A stretch of DNA of 64,000 nucleotides from Multifurca ochricompacta (Eukaryota > Basidiomycota > Agaricomycetes > Russulales > Russulaceae): assembly GCA_022496185.1 (NCBI GenBank), contig WTXG01000029.1, positions 124,001 to 188,000 on the forward strand, read 5' to 3'. The position numbers and the translations under genes were made by a program. The notes under the pieces were generated by a model that was not told the origin of the DNA, did not search any database, and saw only the letters and a list, made by a program, of their open reading frames with translations. Below, one piece after another: positions 1-11,828 of this stretch; position 1 is the stretch's first letter, and each line of letters starts with the position of its first letter.

Positions 1-254
1 TCGGCGGCGGCGGAGAATGGGACGGGGGGAAGTGTAGAATGATATATGAAAAATACGAGATGCTAATGAATGATTGACGCCATGAGCACACAGTCAGCTG
101 AGCAGCAGCTCAGAGAACGCCCGCGTGACAGCCAAGAACAGCTAGATTAGATCTCCCGTCAAGCTGAGGTGATTCGCCGTGCCGCGAGTCGGACGGTGTC
201 CATGTAATACATCTTTGTTTGAAAGCCTGAGTGGCGTTATAGAAACAGGTAGAA
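1..254. other. Window edge, no gene seen
   Basis: Downstream of the methyltransferase stop codon. No coding signal or recognisable element was found; it probably holds the 3' untranslated region of that gene. Confidence 0.4.
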
Positions 255-2070
255 TTACAACTTTTTCGTGGCGGTCCAGAAGGCCGCATGATATACATAA
301 CCCAGCATTGAATCCTTATTATTGACATAAGTTGTGTCGATCGTGCGTTCGTTCTGTTCGAAGATGAAAGCATGTGAAGGGGCAAGCAGAATAAATACGC
401 TCACGAATCACGCACTTTGATTTCGAAGCCAAGACGTGCAGCCAGCGCTTTGACTTCCTCCAGGTCAAGCTCAACCGAGGGATCGCTCGTATTTTCTTCG
501 AAATGCCAAAGGAGCGGACCTGATGGGAAGCACCTGACTGAGAATCACGGAATGGAAAAAAAATTTCCGCCGTACCCAAATTTATCCAAATGCCGCCAGG
601 AGCGAGAATGCGATGAATGATGCGGAGGTAATTCACAATGTTTTTCGCCTGAGTGCCTTAACGTAAGCCCCGCTCCCGCGTTCGGTAGTGCGAGGAAATA
701 AAGAAAAAAAAAGGCAGCTCACTGTATCAATGAAGAAGCACGTCAGGACAGCATCCCATTTCCCAGAAGATAGGTCATTTGGATCCACCTCGCCATCCGG
801 CTGTCCATAGACCTCCTCAAAATCGCCAGCGACGAGAGAAAAATTAGATCCCGAGGGGAGTTCGCTAGGAAGGACGTCCGGTATGTGCACCCGCTTGAGC
901 ATCGCGGCGCGGTTGGGCAGGTTGGAAAGGGAGTGGACGTAAGGGTAGATCGTGTGCTGGCGCACTTGTTTGGTCCTTCATGTGCGAGAATTAGGATTGG
1001 AAGGAAGAAAGCGTTGTGAGAGTTTTCAATGCACACCGATTGAGGATGAAGTATGAAGCAAGCAACATGTAGTGCGAAAATTCATTGCCTTGGCAGGTGA
1101 AGCCTTGGTGAAAGGTTCAGTTTTTTGAAAGGCAGAGAGATGGGATAATCTTACCAAGCTTGGCAACGTCATACGCGAGTCTACCAAGGCCGGCACCCGG
1201 AATCAAGACATGGAAGTTATGCCTGGACGACGAACGACTTGATTTTAGAGCAAAAAAGTCACGAGTGGGCATCAACCCATACCTTTCTTGCGCTGGTATA
1301 TCAGAGAAATGCTCGAGCAAACTCTCCTTCATAGGGCGATAGCTGGCTTCTCTTTCATCCATGCCCTATACATTGTCACGAGAATGAATCAGGGAGATAT
1401 AGATACGCAGGAAGACAGACGTATCCCTCACTTCTTCGCTCCAATCTCGTACGAGTTGTTTGAGCGTGCTTCTTACTTTGTCCATGTCAAAATCCGTTGG
1501 CCTATGTTTTCGCCTAGGGTTCGCTTGATCTGGATGAGAGTTTAACCCATGGGGGTGTGAATGACCGTGTTCATGCGAGTCATGGTGATCATGATCATGA
1601 AGTGCAGGTCTGCTGTCTCCTGGACGCGCCGTGAGTATTCGTTGGGCCGAAGGGACAACGACCGGCTCGCCAGCAGACCTTCGTCCTGCGGCCATCCGAG
1701 CTTTTAAGAATTCTTCTTCTTCATCTTCCCCGGAGTTGTTCTCGAATATTTCTGGGTTGGCCACGATCTGATTGAGAAAGGCCGCATTGGCGAGAATGGC
1801 GTCGTCGATTTCTGAGAGTTTTCGTTTGTAGTCCAGTTGGTCGAGGATGGCTTGATCTTCGCGCGGGAGGGTGAAGATGTCTTTGCGGCGGCGATTATTC
1901 CTAGTCAACTGCCCCAAACCGACCCTTGAATGCGGGAAACTAACGGATGAGGACGAGGTAAGAGCACATACCGTGTAAGGTGCATAATGCTGGAATGCTG
2001 TGACGACATTCCGGAAATGTGCCTGCTCGTCCTCGGCTTCTTTTTCTATGTCTCTACTATCAGTTGCCAT
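255..2070 (-). CDS. CARNMT1: Carnosine N-methyltransferase-like (N2227 family) SAM-dependent methyltransferase
   Basis: Family role: transfers a methyl group from S-adenosylmethionine to the imidazole of carnosine-like histidine dipeptides. Seen: a multi-exon minus-strand gene whose pieces follow the family order. These are an N-terminal helical part (FRNVVTAFQHYAPY, then REDQAILDQL), the motif FDMDKVRSTLKQLVRDWSEE, the SAM-binding glycine motif LIPGAGLGRLAYDVAKLG, then PDVLPSELPSGSNFSLVAGDFEEVYG, a TCFFIDT block and GGIWINLGPLLWHFEE. The last exon (255-353) ends with DSMLGYVYHAAFWTA and a TAA. The two last introns I could place are 354-415 and one ending at 522. The start ATG at 2070 opens MATDSRDIEKEAEDEQ. 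A His-rich insert (HDHDHHDSHEHGHSHPHG) lies between helical part and catalytic domain. No lesion was seen. The family is clear; the exact substrate in fungi is an inference. Confidence 0.9.
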
Positions 2071-2565
2071 CAATAGCTTCAAGTTATACCTGCAGAGCTC
2101 TAAGACTCGCAAGGGTGTAAGTGTATCGCCTCGTCACGATATCGATTTGACCAGGAGAAACGTGATCATTTAACTGTGGCGGACGCCCTCGACTCACACC
2201 ACCTGGGCTTGTTGTTGCCTATGCATAGATGTCACCTCTGCAGCATCCTCACCGTGCCAGTTTATGATTTATGAGAAAGTGAAGTGCGTATTCGCCCCGC
2301 CCGTGCAGCGCAGATCATCCACAGATTGTCTCATCTCCTATGCTCTGCATAGTCTCCTTGCTTGCGACATCGAGACCTATAAGCAGAGGCGTAGTTGAGG
2401 TGATAATGATGGTTACATTGCAGAGACATGGCATTCTTAATGCTATTGGGTTGACACGTTGCATTCATAGTCATCTGTTTCGCCTCCTTGCAAAGGCTGA
2501 CTCCTCCAACCACCCATTACCTTCTTTCTGCCATCTGCCATCTCCGCTATAGACAAGACAACGGA
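2071..2565. other. Intergenic, 5' flank of the methyltransferase
   Basis: No gene is supported. The region probably contains the promoter of the minus-strand methyltransferase. Confidence 0.35.
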
Positions 2566-3022
2566 TATCGACCCTGCCACCTCACCGTATCTTCAAGACT
2601 GGCTCAACATGCCTGCTTGGTTACCATGCCCTCGATACAGGTGCTGCGCTGCATATTGCTGAGAATGTTAACTAGCCTCCCACCATTCTGTCTGATGCTA
2701 TCTACGCATATGCGGTACTCTTCAACTTCGGTACTAAAGAGGCCAAGGATGTCCTTACAAACTTCATGGAGGACATCCATCCCGGCGGTGTCGAGATGGC
2801 AAGTGAATCGGAGTACATAGGATGAGCGAGAGATTAAGGCGGGGAAAAAGCGGAGGCCGACAGGAGAATGGGACGCACGACAAAGGGCTCCAAAGGCGCG
2901 CCGAGGTGAGGGTCTAGCTAAGCCTGATCTTTTCGCCATGTTTTGTTTCTGCCGTGCCACCAGAAGAGCTGCTGGCCACATTCAAGGAAGCCGAGGAGAA
3001 AGCGCAAGCAGGTAGTGGTTGA
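2566..3022 (+). pseudogene. Possible broken small gene, family unknown
   Basis: One reading frame has protein-like composition over about 240 bases: GYHALDTGAALHIAENV, an in-frame TAG at 2673-2675, then SDAIYAYAVLFNFGTKEAKD, FMEDIHPGGVEM and a TGA. A second piece, PEELLATFKEAEEKAQAGSG followed by TGA at 3020-3022, could be a last exon reached through a GC-AG intron with donor GCAAGT. I do not recognise the family. The in-frame stop argues for a relic. Low confidence; it could be chance. Confidence 0.22.
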
Positions 3023-4413
3023 GAAGGTTAATACATGGAAGAGCCAACTGGACTTGACTTGACCTCTTCACTGACCGGCTTGCCTTCTTGACTAGCTTTC
3101 CAGGAACTTCTGAGCTAACGCACAAAGGATCAAGAGGGAACAGGATTCTGAGACTAGGCTTGTTAAGAAAGACGTTCGAGTTCAAGTTGAATGGCAGTGA
3201 GGGAAAGGCACTGGTAGGTGGGATGGCAAATAATCTGCTGGAGTGATTACAGCCACTTAAGCCTCTTTCTTTTTTTTCTCCTTACTCTTCCTTTTAATGT
3301 GTGCGCATCTGGAGGTGGCAATCACATACGGACTGCAGAGTCAACAAGACAATAGAAAAACCGAGTTCAGAAGCTGTCATGCTTAGCTAGGTGTGTTGTC
3401 AAATTCAGGGTCAAATAAGAATAAGAGTGAGCAACAGATTCGAGAGTTGACATCGTTCACAAAACAAGAATCTCAAGGGTAGAGGGTAAAGTACAGTACA
3501 AAAGGCCGGAATTGAGCTCCAGGTCGAGTTCATCGAGTATCTGTATACTCGTATACGGAGTTGAGTTGAGTTCGGCCATCGTCAATAAGTAATCAAAGCA
3601 CAAGACTCGAGGAAATCGTGAGGGAGCAAGAAGGAAATGACAAAGAAGATAACGCATGAAAGGTTAAGACAATACAACGAAGCGGAGCGACATTCAGGGA
3701 TGATCATTGTCGTCACGCACCGTAACAGAAGCGATTGAGAAGGGGAGAAAATCCATTACAATGGCATGCGGTGCGGGATTGTGGAATCAACTTCTTCGAA
3801 TTTCCATCTGATGTAAAGGTGGCCAAAGGTGGGCCACGTTTCCAGGGGTGATGCCCATGTGTCCTATCATAGGGATCTGGTGATCGGTAAGGCATTGATT
3901 GGCAGTATGTCTAGAACTATGTGGGATGTGGGGATACAGCCTGGCCACAGTCCAACGTTTTGAAAACGTATCTTTTGGGGCACGGGTGGAAGTATGTGGG
4001 TGTGTGTGAAACGTCAAGGGTCACAGCCATCACTTGACCACGGGGGAACGGGGAATACTATGCGTAAAGGCATGCCTTAAACCCAAGATGACGAGGACAA
4101 GGAAAAGAATCACTGGACCACTGGACCCTTGATAGAATACGGTAGACCTGCCCGTTAATACATAGCGCTGGGATGAACCAAAACATGCATTAAGGGCTGC
4201 TTAACGATGGACCATAACATAAGTTATGAGCAGGTCAACTCTACGACCCCATCTGTGACTATTGGCTTCACTTTCGAATATTCTTTTGTCGATCCGTACG
4301 ACCACAGATTCTTGCTATGGTACAACGACTTCAAAATTCAAGCATAAGTAAATAGGACTGCTAGGATATCCTCCCTCACATCTCAGCGCCTCTGCCTCAA
4401 CCATAAACATCCT
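3023..4413. other. Gene-free stretch
   Basis: About 1.4 kb without a convincing coding region, repeat or known element. The short open frames here look random. Confidence 0.4.
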
Positions 4414-4846
4414 ATGCGCGTGTACTGCTCTGACGACCTTCCCGGCGACCAGTGTCTTGGTCATAATTCAGGACGACCAGTGGAATTGGACCTCGATCAT
4501 CTCCGCAAGTCTCAGTCAGCATCCCACTTGTCGCCATTTTTGAACCCGAAATTAATCAAATCGCCGCCGAGTAGCAAGACTGCGAAATTATGGACATAAT
4601 TGAAGAGGGTCTCGGTTCTATTTTTCGGCTTCGGACAAAAGTAAAATGTCAGAATACCCGACGGAGGAGTGGATCCGGATTCAGCTTATTCCGGGAGGCT
4701 TCCTGATAATCCCGCTAGGCCAATCCAACGGGATCAAGGCTCTGCGGCTGACCGAGGTCAGTGATGGTTTTTAAGAGTTGTGGCATTGTGGTAAGGCATA
4801 TGAGGTGAATATTTTTAGGAGGAAGGACCGAATTATATATCTCACG
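4414..4846 (+). pseudogene. ADI1: Decayed acireductone dioxygenase (ARD) copy
   Basis: ARD is the cupin dioxygenase of the methionine salvage pathway. The first ORF opens MRVYCSDDLPGDQCLGHNSG, matching the family start (family consensus MR-Y--D-LPGDQRL-HDSGRPV). It then degrades and stops. A later stretch, MDIIEEGLGSIFRLRTK, fits the family segment that precedes the cupin loop. After a frame change follow EEWIRIQLIPGGFLIIPLG and NGIKALRLTE, ending at a GT splice donor. A possible last piece, EEGPNYI, sits after the next AG. The region that should carry the metal-binding HxH motif is not recognisable and reading frames are broken, so this is a relic rather than an enzyme. The splice donor suggests an ordinary gene copy, not a retroposed cDNA. 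Confidence 0.6.
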
Positions 4847-5988
4847 CTTGAGGATTGGAGACTGATGCATCAATGTGTGGAATATCTGGATCTGCTCAAG
4901 GTAGTATAATTTGAATGTGTGAGGTAATATCAGGTTTATTTCGCTAACCATATACTCTGGGCTTATCATCACTTGGATCTAATGGTCTAGGAATAGAAGG
5001 CCAGAAACATGGAAGGGAAAGCGTACTATACATGATTCTACACCCTAAACTGAATTCAAAGAAAAAAGGAATGGATGTAAGGTGAGAGATTCACTAAATC
5101 ACGACGGCCGATATATCGTTCGTCTCTCATTCATCTGCCTGGGACAGGTGTATTGCTCAGTGACCTGTATATGCCCGTGAATATTCAGGTGCAATCAATC
5201 TTATGTGCACATTTAGGTTCACCTTGAACATATTCCATGGCATTTACTCCCTAGTCTTTTTCACTCATTCTCGTAGGGACGAGAATTACAGGCGCACGCC
5301 GTTCTCGGTCGTGAAGGACGGAACAGGAGCAATTTGAGATGCGGCGCCTATACCGAGAGGCGTAACGGGGTGCGGACGTGGAAATGTAAACTTTCGCATG
5401 GCCTGGGGCAGAAACATCATATTTGGCGACGCTTTATTGGACTATGACTTGCGTGGTGGTGACAGGTGGGGCATTTGACTAGGACTTGGCGTATGTGCGT
5501 CATGCGTCATGGACTTATATATCGCTCGACGGCTGGGCTGCATCCAGATGGTGATCATATGCTCAACCTCAACCTACGATCACATAACACACATTTGATG
5601 GACATGATATCACACGTGCAGCTTTTGACCATTGGGGGGGGGAGTTTACAGGCCAATATTTGTGGTTGTTGTACCCAAGAGTAATCTGATTCTGGCATTT
5701 TGAGAGAGAGGGAGAGATTAAAGATGAGAACGTTGAATCGAGGAAAATCAATCTATACCCATACCTATGGCTTCCTCTCGGACATGAACAACAGATAGTT
5801 CCTTCTTCAGCTTCAGCTTCAGCGCTTATGTTATGGTTATGGCATTGATTGTGACGTATCAAGTCGCGTGTAGGGATTACTTTCTCCGAGCTCGATCTAA
5901 TCTAGTTTGACCATTCTTCTTCCTTGTGGTCTCAAGGTCTAAGCACGATAGAGTATGGCATGGACGACGTAAACTCTTGAATGGCTGG
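4847..5988. other. Gene-free stretch
   Basis: No coding region or known element recognised. Confidence 0.4.
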
Positions 5989-6030
5989 CCTTAGCCTTAG
6001 CCTTAGCCTTAGCCTTAGCCTCAGCCTTAG
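5989..6030. repeat. CCTTAG hexamer microsatellite
   Basis: About seven tandem copies of CCTTAG, one with a C substitution, lie about 200 bases upstream of the AMSH-type gene. The unit is not the TTAGGG telomere repeat, so this is an interstitial microsatellite. Confidence 0.85.
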
Positions 6031-6228
6031 CACCACCACGCCACGGAGACGGAGATGATAGCCAACTCCACGTGACATTTCCTGATTTATATACTCGAGC
6101 GCACTGCCGCTGCCCCTGCCGCAATTACCTTGTCTTGTCTGCCAAGCAAGGCGCAGTCACAACCGACAGCCACGACAGCAAGCAATACCCATCCATCTTC
6201 CTTCATACTCACTTTATAAAAGAACTCA

Positions 6229-9038
6229 ATGAGCTCGTCCTATACCACCGATGCTTACACGCAATCCAGCCAATTTCGACCCGCTACTTTCAACCCCCAG
6301 GTTCAACCTGCTCCCTCTCGAATCTATCAGAACCTCGCAGCGACTTCATCAAATATCGCACAGACCCACGTATCACCCCCTTCCTCTCAGACTCAAGGTC
6401 CATCGCGGCCTCACTCCATTGCAGAACTTGCAGAGCTTGCGAAACAGTCTTTCGGTGACGATACTCGACCGTTCAAAGCCTGGCTTCGAATCGCTGAGAA
6501 TGCCCGACGAGACGCTAAGAGCTTCCAGGAACAGGGTGATATCGAGTCTGCATTCGTAGAGTTTGCCAAGGCTGCTACAATCGTGCTCGAAAAGATACCA
6601 TCCCACCCTGATTATAGGGTTCTCCTTAGTTCGACGCAACGCCATAACATGGGCCTGGTGAGTCATTTCTGCCCGTTACGGTTCCCTTTTTTTTTTGCTA
6701 GCCCTGGAAATTCCTGTGCGGTAATCATCTGCACACACCGTATAATGGATTCATGGATGTGTTCTGCCTGATCGTCATGGCTCCGATTTCTTGTGACACT
6801 CACCCTCACAAACTAAGGGTAGATGAACCTGCGGAGTTCTTCTATCTCTCTTGTGAAATCAAGTAGCAGCTTGACTGCTTTCGCTGTTCCATTACATGGG
6901 CATCTACTATATACTGCATGGCACGGGCAATATTCAGGGCTTGTACCCCTTTGATGTGCCGTCTTCCTCTCCTCATCCACGTTTTGTTCTTATTTCTCTT
7001 GTGCTGACCAAATGTCCAGCACGGACAGGAGATTCTTGATAGTTTGGCCGAAATCAAACTCGCGATCATGTCACGCTATGAGCAGTGGCGCGCAAATCCA
7101 TCCTCTGTAACATTTCAATCTGCGCCGGCTCATGCTCCCAATTCGCTGCCACCACCATTAGTCTCCCGTCGTAGTACCCGATCTCATGGTGCAAATACAC
7201 CCTCTTCATCTTCCACTCCCTCGAGTTCACGCAGCCGGGCATCCATACCGCCACGAAGTCGCACACCTTCGCCTTATCGTCAGAGCCCACATGAAGAAGA
7301 CAGGGCTTGGCGTGAGCGCAACGATGTGATGCTGCGTGATGAGGCGCGCCGACAGGAGGAAGCATCCTCTGCTGACGCGGCGCGGTCTGAACAGTTGCGC
7401 TTAGCGCGTGAGGATGATGCTCGATGGCATCAAGAAAGGGAGGAAGGGGGGCGGCGCAGAGTAACAGAGCAACGTCGGCAAGAACAGGATGGGATCTTAC
7501 GCAGACAACGAGAGTCAGAATACGCTGCACAAGCTGCGAGGCTCGGACAACCGACTGGTCAAAGTCAGAATGTAACAATGATGACGATGCCCCCGACCGT
7601 TCCTGCATCCGCCTCGTCTTTCTCAGCAGCACCAGCACCAGTCGTTCAACATTCTTCCGCCTCGGGGCAAGTGATTTCTACTCCGGCAATCTCCGGTCCA
7701 ATGGCTGCTTACTTGCAAATGCCACTTGAGAGTCCGACTCGGTATGTCATTCACATTATTGATGCGCGTGAAACGCATCCCCCGCATGTTTGATTGGTAC
7801 TTAAAGAATTTAACCTTAGGCCTCATGCAGAAAAGTCTAGTAGGGCGTGAGTTTTTCATTCCTTGCTTGCGCAGATTGGCTCAGCACTGATATACCTTTA
7901 AATGTCTTTTCAGGCCTATCCAACCACCTGTTACCACCACTTCCCAACCCCCACCGCACCTAGGTGCTATCCAATACCCCTCTTTGATGACCCAGCACCA
8001 AATATCACAGGGCTACCATCCCTCACTCAGTTCAATGTTCCATCGTCCATCGCATGCGTCTCACTTTGGCTTGCTTTTCCAAACACCGGAATCTGCCCCC
8101 CATAATCACCATCATCACTTTTATCACCACATCCTCCCTAAGAAGTCGCAGCCTGCGCCTGCATCTTATGCAACCGCTCCGCAGACGCGCCCACCACCAC
8201 TTCCACCCAAAGAATTGGTTGCGCCAGCATTGGGCGGAACGGACCCCGTAGCGCGCGAGCTCAAGACAGTCTCCTTCCCGCGTGACTGCCTGAACCGGTT
8301 TACATCGATCGCATCGATTAATACAGCCCGGAATCGGGAGACATGTGGACTACTCCTTGGAAAAGATAAAGGGGGCCGTTTCGTGGTCACGACGCTGTTG
8401 ATTCCAAAACAGCACTCAACAAGTGACACTTGCGCTATGGATGAAGAGGAGCTTGTGCTGCAGTTCACGGAGGAGCGTTCCTTGATTACGCTCGGATGGG
8501 TAAGTTAAAACTTTACTCTATTAACGGACCAGAATGTGGTGTTCATTTGATTGTGATTGTCAGATACATACACATCCGACGCAGTCCTGTGAGTATTGGG
8601 CCCTATTGATTGCACGTACCTTGTCCTGACTTTAACGTTTGGGAACCCAGGTTTCATGTCGTCCGTCGATTTGCACACGCATAGCGGCTTCCAGCGCATG
8701 TTACCCGAATCATTTGCTGTAGTATGCGCGCCGAAATCGACGCCGAAGTACGTGTTACCAATAGATGTTCTTGTTTATAACCATCTAATCATCCTCGTCC
8801 TCATCGTTGCGCAGCTTCGGGATATTCCGCTTGACCGACCCCCCAGGCTTGCAAACGATTCTAGAATGCCAGGTGACGGAGGCGTTTCACCCGCATCCAG
8901 AACGGCCTATATACACTGTGCGTGGATTTAGACTTGTTGATAAGAAAGGAGCTTGGATTTACATAGCCCTAATAGGATGCTGACAAGGGTCACGTCCAGA
9001 TCAAGGATCTGCCATTAGAGATTGTCGACTTGCGCTGA
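6229..9038 (+). CDS. sst2: AMSH/Sst2-type JAMM deubiquitinase (K63-linkage specific)
   Basis: Zinc metalloprotease that removes K63-linked ubiquitin at endosomes, acting with the ESCRT pathway (family knowledge for AMSH and fission yeast Sst2). The N-terminal USP8-dimerisation/MIT-like domain lies near residues 60-160 ([20 protein letters not shown], then [21 protein letters not shown]). A charged coiled-coil linker rich in R, E and Q follows, then a proline-rich stretch and the C-terminal JAMM domain. The catalytic glutamate sits in RETCGLLLG. The zinc motif is [15 protein letters not shown] (HxH, seven residues, S, two residues, D). The AMSH-specific second zinc site is present as [10 protein letters not shown]. 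Exons: 6229-6657, 7020-7741, 7914-8499, then smaller exons to TGA at 9036-9038. The phases join cleanly. No lesion seen, so probably functional. Confidence 0.93.
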
Positions 9039-9433
9039 GCGCAGACCGACACCTTATGGAAACACACTGAAAGCTGGGCTTTGTAACGATGCTATTAGTA
9101 GCATACACTATAACATTATACCATGTGCATGGCGCCTGAGATCTGCGGGTCGATGATACTTGCGGATTGGCGCAGGCTAATAGTTTTTACAGGGACGACG
9201 TTGTAATTTTATGGCAGTGATCTCATATCTCTCTATTATCATTTCTTGTCGAGCATACATGTCGAAGGTTACGGTCATTCTAACTAATACATCAACACAG
9301 CCTTTCCCTCCCCTACACGATGATGAAACTTGTCAAGTGCCGTTGTGTCATGGCCACCAGTCGAGCATGTGAATTCGGAGTTGAACACGATGACTTGCAG
9401 ACTTTACCCTCTTTCTGAGTGTCAAGACGTGAC

Positions 9434-10842
9434 ATGGCAACGATGGACGGAACAGACTCCACGCCGCTCCCTCGATTCCTCCAACCTTGGGAGTTGCGGT
9501 CACAGTCACAACGGGCTTATGCTCCCGTTCCAGTTCACGCAGTATACACCCACAAGCGACCCTTTGGACAGGCCCAGGTGTTGTGGTGGCCTTGGAGGAT
9601 GCGAGATGAGGACGGTCCCGAGACTGACCGAACCCGAACTGTTTTACTTTTCATCCCTGGTACGTTGCCGCGGTCACTACCCTCCCCGCTGCCCAAGGGC
9701 CAGGCTGCAGGCTGAAACTTGTTTTGTGTCTTAACCTTAACCCGCCTCTCCGCTGCTGCGCCATGATCATGATGTGTCGTTTCTCCCTCCTCCTTCAGGA
9801 AACCCGGGACTTCTCGATTTTTACGTGCCTCTTTTGAACGCGATACATCGTCGAGTTGAAGCCGCCTCCCCCACGTCATCATTTGTGACTATCTTCGCCC
9901 ACGCGCATCTCGGTTTGTCATCTTATATAGGCGGCGACCAATCTTACCCCGAGATCCCTTCCGTGTCGCTTCCGGCTCAGATTCAAGCGCACGTCGAATT
10001 CCTAGACGAGCTCCTGGCCGAGTATGGTCCAGAGACGCGGGTACTTTTGGTGGGACATAGCATCGGCTCCTGGTTCATCCAGGAGGTGTTGAAAGCCCGA
10101 GTTGGGTTGCGCCCGCCGCGGGTCGGCGTGTTCATGTTATTCCCCACAATATCTCACATAGGTGGGACGCCAAACGGTAGAAAGCTCTCGGTATGTATGC
10201 CCTGCAGTTATTGTTTCGTAGTCCATGTGCCTGACGGGATGCGATGCATTCGTCCCCTCCTGCTCCCGTTCCCTGCTCCCCTCCCTCTGGCGCGCCCCCG
10301 GATGCTATACTAGCCCATCTTCCGTCCTCCTTGGCCCCGTGTCCTCAGCCGTCTGTCGTTGCTCGCTCGACACCTCCCTTTATGCATCTTAAGCCTCGTT
10401 CAGCCCACCTGGCCGAAAAATCAACTAAAAGTCCTAAGTGACTTCCTGCGTGCGCCTGCGGCGATCTACTCGGCCCTGACTATGGCCAATGACGAGATGA
10501 AGACGGTGCGCGATCTCGACGTGGATTTTCTTCGAGATTTCGCGGAGAGCATGTGGATATTCTATGCGGAGAAGGACGATTGGGTCGGCGAGCAGCGGGA
10601 GGTTGTCCTATGCGCGCTGCGTGGTATGTCTCCAGAGGGGCAGGTGGTCCATGGGTACGGTGGCATCCCGCACGCATTCTGTATTAGTGAGGTTTCTCTT
10701 TGAGTTTTTTTTTCTCCTCTTTTTCAAAACTAGATCTGACTCTCTTTCTTCTTGGCGACGGTGATTAGACCATAGCGCCGAAGTTGCCTTACAGTGTGTT
10801 AAATGGATGGATGCGTTCTCGGCGAGTCTCGTGACATTATAA
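9434..10842 (+). CDS. LDAH: LDAH-family lipid-droplet-associated alpha/beta hydrolase
   Basis: Serine alpha/beta hydrolase family located on lipid droplets; the substrate is debated (sterol esters or other lipids). Seen: FIPGNPGLLDFY near residue 75 (the oxyanion-side motif of the family), the nucleophile elbow VGHSIGSW, the acid region (IFYAEKDDWV) and the C-terminal His in GGIPHAFCI. Exons: 9434-9659, 9799-10190, 10314 to a GTGAGG donor near 10686, and a last exon starting near 10769 and ending in TAA at 10840-10842. Lengths and phases are consistent across all joins. The start ATG at 9434 begins MATMDGTDSTPLP. No lesion seen. Confidence 0.88.
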
Positions 10843-10892
10843 TGACTGTTGGCCTGGCCTTGGCTTGGCCATAACCACATACAGAAAGGTAA

Positions 10893-11828
10893 CAAGTGCC
10901 CAAAGATTCCATTGCTCATAAAATGAAGCGCCCAAGCTAAGACGACGAGAGTTCCTTTAGGACTGCGAGGAGCCGGACCACGGACTATATAACGCGATTC
11001 TCTTACAAGGCGTCGGCAGTTGTATTTGTGGAAGGGCCATTTTGCGGAAGGATGCTGTTAAAACTCAACCTCTGCCTTCTCTTTGTCAGCCGTCTTCCCA
11101 CCCTTTCCCAATTGTTTTCCGATTTCCAGGACCACTGAATCATCAGGACGCCTTCAGCCTTATACACAATTCTGCTCTACTATTCGAGTACTGTGCACAT
11201 AAACCGTGATAGCTACATTAACTGCAAGGGTCGTTTATAATAGTCAAAGGGGGCCGAGATAGGAAATATGAAGGGGGATCAGTAGTGACCTTTTTGTTCC
11301 CAAGGTGACCTGTGTCTCGCCAATGTGTTTCCGCCTTAAGTTGTGATTGTAGTTACATAGGCGTGTTTGTGCACTGGCTCACTGTACTTTTCACTTATCC
11401 CCGCCCATCCAATCGCCCCCGCTCGAGCTCATCCTGCGTACCAGTACATTTAAGTTGACTTTTCAGCTCTATCACTACCCCTTTTGTCAACATGTCCTGC
11501 TGCTTGCTACCTCTCCCGCAGAGCTTCAGGTTTATGAACTGTATGACGCGCTAGCAATTCTGCGAGTACACCTCTAAAAAACAAGGATTGCAAGACCCAA
11601 AGACCCCAAGCTCTCGAGGTACCGGATTGACGGGCCGGGGAACACAAACTCAATGAATCTACCCACCGCCTCATTGCCTCGTTCTGTCCTTATGCTCTAT
11701 AAAAAAACATGTATTATAGGCGTGGCCTTCGCTGTCCTCCAGCACCGGCAGCCATTTTCTCGATTTATTCTTTCAATTTATCCCCAGACGACCTGCGGTT
11801 ACCGTGATTCTTGTGCATTGAATAAATC
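10893..11828 (+). promoter_or_regulatory. Conserved upstream block of CHAT gene G1
   Basis: This block aligns over nearly its whole length with 20079-20916 upstream of G2. A shorter part aligns with the upstream regions of G4 and G5 in reverse orientation. It begins with GTGCCCAAAGATTCCATTGC and contains a shared GTTTATAAT box near 11233. The left edge coincides with the start of the second duplication unit at 20079, so it also marks a duplication border. Confidence 0.6.

Noticed and set aside
5989..6030. CCTTAG repeats as a telomere or interstitial telomere remnant
   Set aside because: The unit is CCTTAG/CTAAGG, not the TTAGGG/CCCTAA repeat of basidiomycete telomeres, and the run is short.
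7066..7638. 190-codon minus-strand open frame
   Set aside because: It lies opposite the coding exon of the AMSH-type gene and has no motif; it is a shadow frame.
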